A stretch of DNA of 64,000 nt from contig NZ_JAHKNI010000015.1 of the NCBI RefSeq assembly GCF_018860155.1, forward strand, positions 62,001 to 126,000, in the 5' to 3' direction. A program made the position numbers and the translations under genes. The notes below the pieces were generated by a model, which worked only from the letters and a program-made list of their open reading frames with translations, made no database searches and was not told where the DNA came from. The stretch comes from Nocardia albiluteola. Lineage in GTDB: Bacteria > Actinomycetota > Actinomycetes > Mycobacteriales > Mycobacteriaceae. The first letter of the stretch is position 1. The number at the start of each line of letters is the position of its first letter. This document shows, one piece after another, positions 59,401-64,000 of this stretch.

Positions 59401-62400
59401 GCCGCCTACAACCCGCTGTTCCAGGTGGCGCTGTTCTTCCAGAACATGGCCGCACCGACTCTCGAGCTGGATGAGCTGACGGTCTCGCAGCTCGAATTGG
59501 ACACCGAGGCAGCGAAATTCGACCTGCAGCTGACGATCTCCCCGGGTGCCGACGACAACCCCTGGGGTGCGCAGTTCAGCTATGCCACAGACCTTTTCGC
59601 CGCGGAGACGATCGCCGGGTTCGCCGAGCGGTTCGTGCGCCTGCTCGAGGCGGTGGCCCACGATCCGGGCGTCGTCGTCGGCGACATCGACGTCCTTGCC
59701 CCGCAGGAGCGCGGAGATCTACTGCGCGAGCTCGAGGACACCGCGCACACCGTGCCGGGCACCCTACTGCTGGAGGGCTACCGCCGCGCGGTGGCCGCCG
59801 CGCCCGAGGCGGTGGCGTTGGTATTCGACGACGACATCGCCTGGACCTACCGCGAATTCGACGCGTGGGTGAATCGGCTGGCCCACTACCTGATCGAGCA
59901 GGGCATCGGCCCCGAATCGGTGGTGGCGCTGGCGATGCCGCGCTCGCCGGAGCTGGTGGTCGCGATGTACGCGGTGATCAGCGCGGGCGGGGCGTACCTG
60001 CCGCTGGATCTGGAGCACCCGGCCGGGCGGATCGCGTACGTGCTCGAGACCGCGCAGCCGGTCTGTGTGCTGAGCAAGAGCGGCCATCGGCCGCCCGACA
60101 CGGATCTGCCCGTCATCAACATCGACACACTGGACCTGTCGCACCTGCCCATCGAGCCGGTGAATGTGCCACTGTCCCAGGATCATCCGGCGTACGTGCT
60201 GTTCACCTCGGGCTCGACCGGCCGCCCCAAGGGCGTGATGGTCTCGCACGCGGCGATCCGCAATCAGATCGAGTGGATGGCCGCGCAGTACGAGGTCGAT
60301 TCCGGCGATGTGTACCTGCAGAAGACCGCCACCACCTTCGACGTGTCGCTGTGGGGCTACTTCCTCCCGCTGAGCGTCGGCGCGCAGCTGGTGCTGGCCG
60401 CGCCCGACGGCCAGCGCGATCCCGAATACATCGCGAGTCTGATTGCGCTGCACGAGGTTACGCTGACCGACTTCGTGCCCTCGGTGCTGCAGGTGTTCCT
60501 GGCCGCCGCGCGGGCGGAGCAGCTGACCTGGCTGCGCGAGGTCTTCGTGATCGGCGAGGCGCTGCCGCCGTCGACGGTGGCCGCGTTTGCCGCGCTGTCG
60601 AGCGCGGGCCTGCACAACCTGTACGGCCCCACCGAGGCCGCGGTGTCGGTGACGTACTGGCCCGCGACTCCCGCGGATCGGACCACGGTGCCGATCGGCC
60701 TGCCGCAGTGGAACACCCGCACCTACGTGCTGGATTCGCGGCTGCACCTGACCCCGTTCGGCGCGGCCGGCGAATTGTATTTGGCCGGTGACCAATTGGC
60801 GCGTGGCTACCTGCGGCGCCCGGATCTGTCCGCGGACCGGTTCGTCGCGGATCCGTATGGCCCGCCGGGCGCGCGCATGTACCGCACGGGGGATCTCGTG
60901 CGCCGCCGCGCCGACGGCGTGCTGGAATACCTGGGGCGCATCGACTTCCAGGCCAAGATCCGCGGCCACCGCATCGAACTGGGCGAGGTCGAGGCGGCGC
61001 TGCTGGCCGATCCGGCGATCGCGCAGGCCGTGGCGCTGGTCGCACCCTCGCCGGCGGGGGATCAGTTGGCGGCGTATGTGGTTGCCGCGGACGGCGATAT
61101 CGATACCGACGCGGTGCGCCGGGAACTGTCGCAGGTGCTGCCCTCCTACATGCTGCCCGCGGCCCTGGTCGTCCTCGACGCGTTCCCGATGAACTCGAGC
61201 GGCAAGCTGGACCGCGCCGCCCTGCCCGCCCCGGTCTTCGAGGCTCGCGAGTACCTCGCCCCGGCGACGGCGACCGAGCGGGCCGTGGCCGAGGTGTTCG
61301 GTGAGGTGCTGGGGATCGACCGGGTGGGCGCGGCGGACGGCTTCTTCGAACTGGGCGGTACCTCGTTGCTGGCATTCACGCTGCAGCGCGCCCTGAACGC
61401 GCGCCTGGGCATCGACCTGCCCATGGCCACGCTGTTCACCGCGCCGACCGTGCGCGCGCTGGCAGCCCGCGTCGACGGCACCGATTCCGCACCCGTCACG
61501 GCCGACGAGTCGGACCTGATCGCGGCGGATGCGGTCCTGGAGCCGGAGATCGGCGCGGACGATTCGGCGCCGCCCTACGATTCGGTGCTGGACGTGCTGC
61601 TCACCGGCGCCACCGGATTCCTGGGCGTGCATCTGCTGCGGGAGTTGCTGGTGCGCACCGAGTCCCGGGTCTGGTGCCTGGTCCGCGCGGATTCGGCGGA
61701 GCTGGCGCACGCGCGGATCCGGGAGTCGTTGCGGCAGTACCGGATCTGGGAGGAGGGGTTCCGCGATCGGATCGTGGCCGTGCCGGGCGATCTCGCCGCG
61801 CCCGAGTTCGGGCTCACGCCCGCCGACTACCGCCGCCTGACCGAACGCATCGACGTCATCTATCACAACGGAGCGCGGGTCAACCACATCGAACCGTATT
61901 CGCGGCTGCGCGCGGCCAATGTGGAGGGCACCCGGCAGGTGCTGCGGCTGGCCACCACGACGCGGATCAAGCCGGTGCACTTCGTCTCCACGGCCAATGC
62001 CGTCATTCCCGCCACCCTCGGGCCGGATTTCCGTGGGGCGGAGGACGATCGGCTGAGCGTCGACCAGCTGTCCGCCAACGGCTACGTGGCCAGCAAATGG
62101 GTCGCCGAACAGCTGGTGACGCAGGCCGCCGAGCGCGGCGTTCCGGTGCGGATCTACCGTCCCGCAACGATTTCCGGCGATCCGCACACCGGTGTGAACA
62201 GCGCCGACGATTCGTTCTGGAACATGATCCGGGCCGTGGCGGTGCTGGGCCTGGCCCCCGATGTCGGCGACGCGGAGATGGCGCTGGTGCCGGTGAACTA
62301 CGTTGTCCGCGCGATCGTTTCGCTGGCCACCGAGCCGGCGGACGGCGCGGCCTACCACCTGGTCAACACGAACCCGGTGGCGATCACGGACATCTTCGAG

Positions 62401-62718
62401 GGCCTGCGCCGGCACGGAATCCCGGTCGCGCCCGCCTCGCTCGAGGAGATCGGGACCAGGCTGGCCGCCGAGGCCGCCGCGCGCGACGCCGCCGGCGACC
62501 ACTCCCTGGTGCGTGCGGCGCTGCTGAGCGGCAACTACGGTGCCGCGGCGATCGCCATCGACGACACGGCGACCCGCGCGGTGCTGGCCGACCGCGGTAT
62601 CGAGTGCCCGCGGATCGACGCCGAGACCCTCGACGCCTACATCGAGTCGTTCCTCGAGACCGGGTTCTTCCCGGCGCCCGGCGAGGCCCAGAGCGGCGAG
62701 TTGCTGCGGATCCAGTGA
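56500..62718 (+). CDS. Dimodular non-ribosomal peptide synthetase, A-T-C-A-T-R
   Basis: 2072 aa. A1: P-loop YTSGSTGVPKG (~182), GELYLAGPGVARGY, YRTGDL, K at NxxVKIRGFRIELGEID. T1: FFALGGNSLLATQ (Ser 570). C: HHIAVDG (756-762). A2: FTSGSTGRPKG (~1235), IGEALPP, YRTGDL. T2: FFELGGTSLLAF (Ser 1622). R: GATGFLG (1703-1709), Tyr 1862/Lys 1866. There is no starter C, epimerase or thioesterase. My by-eye pocket residues are D-A-L-I-V-G-G-I-M for A1 (aliphatic-type) and D-V-W-F-F-I-L-V-S for A2 (unclear). It should release a dipeptide by NAD(P)H reduction as aldehyde or alcohol. No MbtH, PPTase or tailoring gene is adjacent. ATG 56500 over GTG 56488. Confidence 0.92.
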   Translation: MAGESGQRQRRGAAGRPVRRRGRSAPTLAQLVAAAVELNPLGIAVDDGDLSMTYAELDRWSSRAARALIARGIGPEDAVAVGIPRSVWSVAAVWAVVKTGAAFVPIDPGYPASRVERMVVDSGAVLGLTVEATAGELPGGLEWLAVDSPEFGRDIEDRSDELVLNEDRVRQLRITHPAYVIYTSGSTGVPKGVTVTHAGLANFSAEQRERYGVTSASRTLHFASPSFDASVLELLLALGAGATMVVAPVDVYGGADLAQLLRTQRVTHAFITPAALASVDPAGLDDLEVLVAGGEACPPELVNRWAGGSRRFHNGYGPTETTIMTNISDPLVPGEPATIGTAIRGMASRILTDRLEVEPVGGTGELYLAGPGVARGYHARPGLTAARFVADPFGEPGSRMYRTGDLGRVDIADGPVLHMGRNDFQVKIRGFRIELGEIDSVLSAHEAVDFAVTVGHTTSRDNTVGGNTALVSYVIPVAGASIDTAELLAFAGRQLPGYMVPAALTVLDKLPLTPVGKLDRAALPEPVFAAAQYREPTGPVERVVAEVFADLLGAERVGLDDDFFALGGNSLLATQAVARIRAATGTQFPARVLFEASTVQALAQWVSGLESTNRPVLAARERPEAIPLAPAQQRMWLLNQFDTASPMYNVPVAIRLTGPLDIAALGAAVGDVIDRHEILRTVYPEVNGTVAQRILDPELPDLTPVDAPGPDELRTGIEQVALSGFDVSEQVPFRMALFALGAPGETADHALVFAAHHIAVDGWSLGPLTRDLMYAYAARSGGVAPAWTPLPLQYADYSVWHRELLGEDTDPESLAAAHVEFWRNELAGIPELMGLPADFPRPPAPSGAGKSFSFEIPAAVHAKLGEVAAAANATPFMVVHAAFAALLARITGSDDIVIGTPVAGRGEPELADLIGMFVNTVTLRTRIDPARTFADLVAHTRERDLVAFDHAELPFERLVEVLAPGRTAAYNPLFQVALFFQNMAAPTLELDELTVSQLELDTEAAKFDLQLTISPGADDNPWGAQFSYATDLFAAETIAGFAERFVRLLEAVAHDPGVVVGDIDVLAPQERGDLLRELEDTAHTVPGTLLLEGYRRAVAAAPEAVALVFDDDIAWTYREFDAWVNRLAHYLIEQGIGPESVVALAMPRSPELVVAMYAVISAGGAYLPLDLEHPAGRIAYVLETAQPVCVLSKSGHRPPDTDLPVINIDTLDLSHLPIEPVNVPLSQDHPAYVLFTSGSTGRPKGVMVSHAAIRNQIEWMAAQYEVDSGDVYLQKTATTFDVSLWGYFLPLSVGAQLVLAAPDGQRDPEYIASLIALHEVTLTDFVPSVLQVFLAAARAEQLTWLREVFVIGEALPPSTVAAFAALSSAGLHNLYGPTEAAVSVTYWPATPADRTTVPIGLPQWNTRTYVLDSRLHLTPFGAAGELYLAGDQLARGYLRRPDLSADRFVADPYGPPGARMYRTGDLVRRRADGVLEYLGRIDFQAKIRGHRIELGEVEAALLADPAIAQAVALVAPSPAGDQLAAYVVAADGDIDTDAVRRELSQVLPSYMLPAALVVLDAFPMNSSGKLDRAALPAPVFEAREYLAPATATERAVAEVFGEVLGIDRVGAADGFFELGGTSLLAFTLQRALNARLGIDLPMATLFTAPTVRALAARVDGTDSAPVTADESDLIAADAVLEPEIGADDSAPPYDSVLDVLLTGATGFLGVHLLRELLVRTESRVWCLVRADSAELAHARIRESLRQYRIWEEGFRDRIVAVPGDLAAPEFGLTPADYRRLTERIDVIYHNGARVNHIEPYSRLRAANVEGTRQVLRLATTTRIKPVHFVSTANAVIPATLGPDFRGAEDDRLSVDQLSANGYVASKWVAEQLVTQAAERGVPVRIYRPATISGDPHTGVNSADDSFWNMIRAVAVLGLAPDVGDAEMALVPVNYVVRAIVSLATEPADGAAYHLVNTNPVAITDIFEGLRRHGIPVAPASLEEIGTRLAAEAAARDAAGDHSLVRAALLSGNYGAAAIAIDDTATRAVLADRGIECPRIDAETLDAYIESFLETGFFPAPGEAQSGELLRIQ

Positions 62719-62723
62719 CCGAA

Positions 62724-62756
62724 CCGGTGCGGGCGAATTCGGTTCGCCCGCACCGG
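62724..62756. terminator. Bidirectional terminator between NRPS and aldo/keto reductase genes
   Basis: A perfect 14-bp stem (62724-62737 with 62743-62756; it begins CCGGTGCGGGCGAA) around loop TTCGG. It lies 5 nt after the NRPS stop and 35 nt beyond the convergent reductase stop. Confidence 0.85.
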
Positions 62757-62791
62757 ATCAGGTCCCGGGGCAGCTGCGCCCAGGGGCGAAT

Positions 62792-63727
62792 TTACTTGCG
62801 GCTCTTGAACATCCGCGAGATGCCGCCCAGCGAAGGGCCGGCCGCCGCGGCGGGGGCACTCACCGCCGAGAGGGCGGCGAAATCCTCATCGCTCAGCGAG
62901 ACCTGCGCCGCGGCAACATTTTCCTCCAGGTGTGCCACGCTGGAGGTGCCGGGGATCGGCAGCATCACCGGCGAGCGGCGCAGCAGCCAGGCCAGCGCGA
63001 GCTGGGAGGGCGTCGCGACGTGGTCCTTCGCGATCGCCTCCAGCGGGCCGCCCGGCCGGGCGAGTTCGCCGGTGGCCATGGGGAACCACGGTATGAACGC
63101 GATCTGATGGGCCTGGGTGTAGTCGACCAGCTTCTCCGCGCTGCGGTCGGACAGGTTGTACAGGTTCTGCACCGAGACGATGGGCGCCATCTTGCGCGCG
63201 GCCTCCAGCTGCGCGACGGTGACCTGGGACAGGCCGATGTGGCGGATCTTGCCCTCCTGCCGCAGCGCGGCCAGCTCGCCGAGCTGGTCGGCCAGCGGTA
63301 CCTTGGGATCGATGCGGTGCAGCTGGAACAGGTCGATGCGCTCGACCCCGAGGTGGCGCAGGCTCAATTCCGCCTGCTGGCGCAGATACTCGGGCCGGCC
63401 CAGCGGCAGCCACTCGCCCGGGCGGGGCCGGGTCAGGCCCGCCTTGGTGGCGATGACCAGATCCTCGGGATACGGATGCAGCGCCTTGCGAATCAGCTGC
63501 TCACTGACGAACGGCCCGTACGAGTCGGCGGTATCGATGAACGTGACCCCCAGCTCGACCGCGCGCCGCAGCACGCGCACCGCCTCGTCCGGATCCTTGG
63601 GCTCGCCCCAGACACCGGTGCCGGTGAGTTGCATCGAGCCGAATCCGAGGCGATTGATCGGTAGGTCGCCACCGAGGGTGAAGCTTCCGGATGCGGCGGC
63701 GGGACGTGACTCGGTGGGGGTGGCCAT
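62792..63727 (-). CDS. Aldo/keto reductase
   Basis: 311 aa from ATG 63727 (a reading to 63772 adds non-conserved codons). TIM-barrel AKR motifs: RLGFGSMQLTGTGVWGEPKD, VTFIDTADSYGPFVSEQLIRKAL (~60-82; Asp and Tyr of the tetrad), DLVIATKAGL (Lys), LFQLHRIDPKV (His), IGLSQVTVAQLEAA, VSVQNLYNLSDR and IPGTSSVAHLEENVAA. It reduces aldehydes or ketones with NADPH. It is convergent with the NRPS, so not in its operon, though a role in reducing the NRPS aldehyde cannot be excluded. Confidence 0.86.
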   Translation of the reverse strand: MATPTESRPAAASGSFTLGGDLPINRLGFGSMQLTGTGVWGEPKDPDEAVRVLRRAVELGVTFIDTADSYGPFVSEQLIRKALHPYPEDLVIATKAGLTRPRPGEWLPLGRPEYLRQQAELSLRHLGVERIDLFQLHRIDPKVPLADQLGELAALRQEGKIRHIGLSQVTVAQLEAARKMAPIVSVQNLYNLSDRSAEKLVDYTQAHQIAFIPWFPMATGELARPGGPLEAIAKDHVATPSQLALAWLLRRSPVMLPIPGTSSVAHLEENVAAAQVSLSDEDFAALSAVSAPAAAAGPSLGGISRMFKSRK

Positions 63728-63822
63728 GATTCCTTCCGAACGACTGATCGAACTGGGCTCCACACTAGTCATGCGGGAGTGTCTCGGCTTCCCGTTGAAC
63801 CTTTTCCTCGAGGAGTGCGACG

Positions 63823-64000
63823 ATGTTCACCACGCGACCCACCCTGCAGGGGACCTTCGGCATGGTCTCCTCCACGCACTGGCTGGCCTCGCAATCGGCG
63901 ATGGCGGTGCTGGAGGCGGGCGGTAACGCCTTCGACGCCGCGGTCGCGGCGGGATTCGTGCTGCACGTGGTGGAACCCCATCTCAACGGCCCCGCGGGCG
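63823..64000 (+). CDS. Gamma-glutamyltransferase family protein (5' part only)
   Basis: ATG 63823 with GAGGAG 7 nt upstream; 59 codons to the right edge. The N-terminus GTFGMVSSTHWLASQSAMAVLEAGGNAFDAAVAAGFVLHVVEPHLNGPAG matches the conserved beginning of the large subunit of the GGT Ntn-hydrolase family. The processing Thr and the small subunit lie outside the window. It is divergent from the aldo/keto reductase. Confidence 0.8.
   Translation, partial: MFTTRPTLQGTFGMVSSTHWLASQSAMAVLEAGGNAFDAAVAAGFVLHVVEPHLNGPAG

Noticed and set aside
56071..59661. 1196-codon open frame antisense to the NRPS
   Set aside because: Low-complexity Arg/His/Gly product with no motifs, directly opposite a clear A-T-C module. 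The 912-codon frame at 59764-62502 is rejected for the same reason.
62792..63727. Aldo/keto reductase as an NRPS operon partner
   Set aside because: It is convergent, with a strong terminator in between. Functional linkage cannot be claimed from position.

Overview
The window looks like the chromosome of a high-GC actinomycete of the order Mycobacteriales, most likely Nocardia or a close relative. The basis is strongly GC-biased codon use, an actinobacterial tmRNA whose tag reads ADSNQRDYALAA, F420/deazaflavin-type enzymes, many acyl-CoA enzymes, and a gene set that tracks mycobacterial order (fadE24-fadE23, hisN-like phosphatase, prfB, MscS channel, ftsE, ftsX, smpB, ssrA). The assignment is inference from content; no database search was possible.

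Layout. 1-4642: a LysR regulator (cut by the left edge) divergent from a four-gene acyl-CoA operon (CaiB-type CoA-transferase, crotonase-fold protein, two acyl-CoA dehydrogenase subunits). 4888-8206: an ArsC/LMW-phosphatase-like protein, a PepSY membrane protein and a Met/His-rich membrane protein. 8265-11778: two paralogous fatty acyl-CoA/AMP ligases, each with candidate operators upstream. 11943-14968: a lipoprotein, an FkbO/Hyg5-type chorismatase overlapping a degenerate, truncated AMP-binding protein, and two tandem tRNA-like genes with abnormal anticodon loops. 15016-17781: fadE24-fadE23 behind two tandem palindromic operators. 18246-23038: secreted alpha/beta hydrolase, GT39-like membrane glycosyltransferase, hisN-like phosphatase, SDR. 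23381-27300: prfB, MscS channel, a 52-codon membrane peptide, ftsE, ftsX.

27301-44755 separates ftsX from smpB, which are adjacent in mycobacteria. This block looks like an accessory insertion: sulfatase with its formylglycine-generating enzyme, a small secreted peptide, RecQ, a degenerate ~50-bp repeat array, two paralogous mini membrane proteins, a KstD-like flavoprotein, a MarR/metallo-hydrolase pair, a SMI1/KNR4 protein, a GlxA-regulated HD/RidA/MFS/Old-Yellow-Enzyme operon and a methyltransferase. 44610-47794 holds smpB (preceded by a possible 49-aa leader ORF), an EamA transporter, a MarR regulator and deazaflavin-type reductase sharing one operator sequence, and ssrA with a strong terminator. 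47832-56159 is a mixed accessory stretch (ATPase with nuclease-like tail, LLM oxidoreductase, TetR remnant, WYL regulator, DinB, DUF899, MmyB-like regulator, quinone-reductase-like MDR). 56500-62718 is one dimodular NRPS, A-T-C-A-T-R, expected to release a reduced dipeptide. It converges on an aldo/keto reductase; the window ends inside a gamma-glutamyltransferase gene.

The observations I rate highest are the chorismatase/defunct-adenylation pair, the tandem unusual tRNA-like genes next to it, the stand-alone A-T-C-A-T-R NRPS, the ftsX-smpB insertion and the shared MarR operators.
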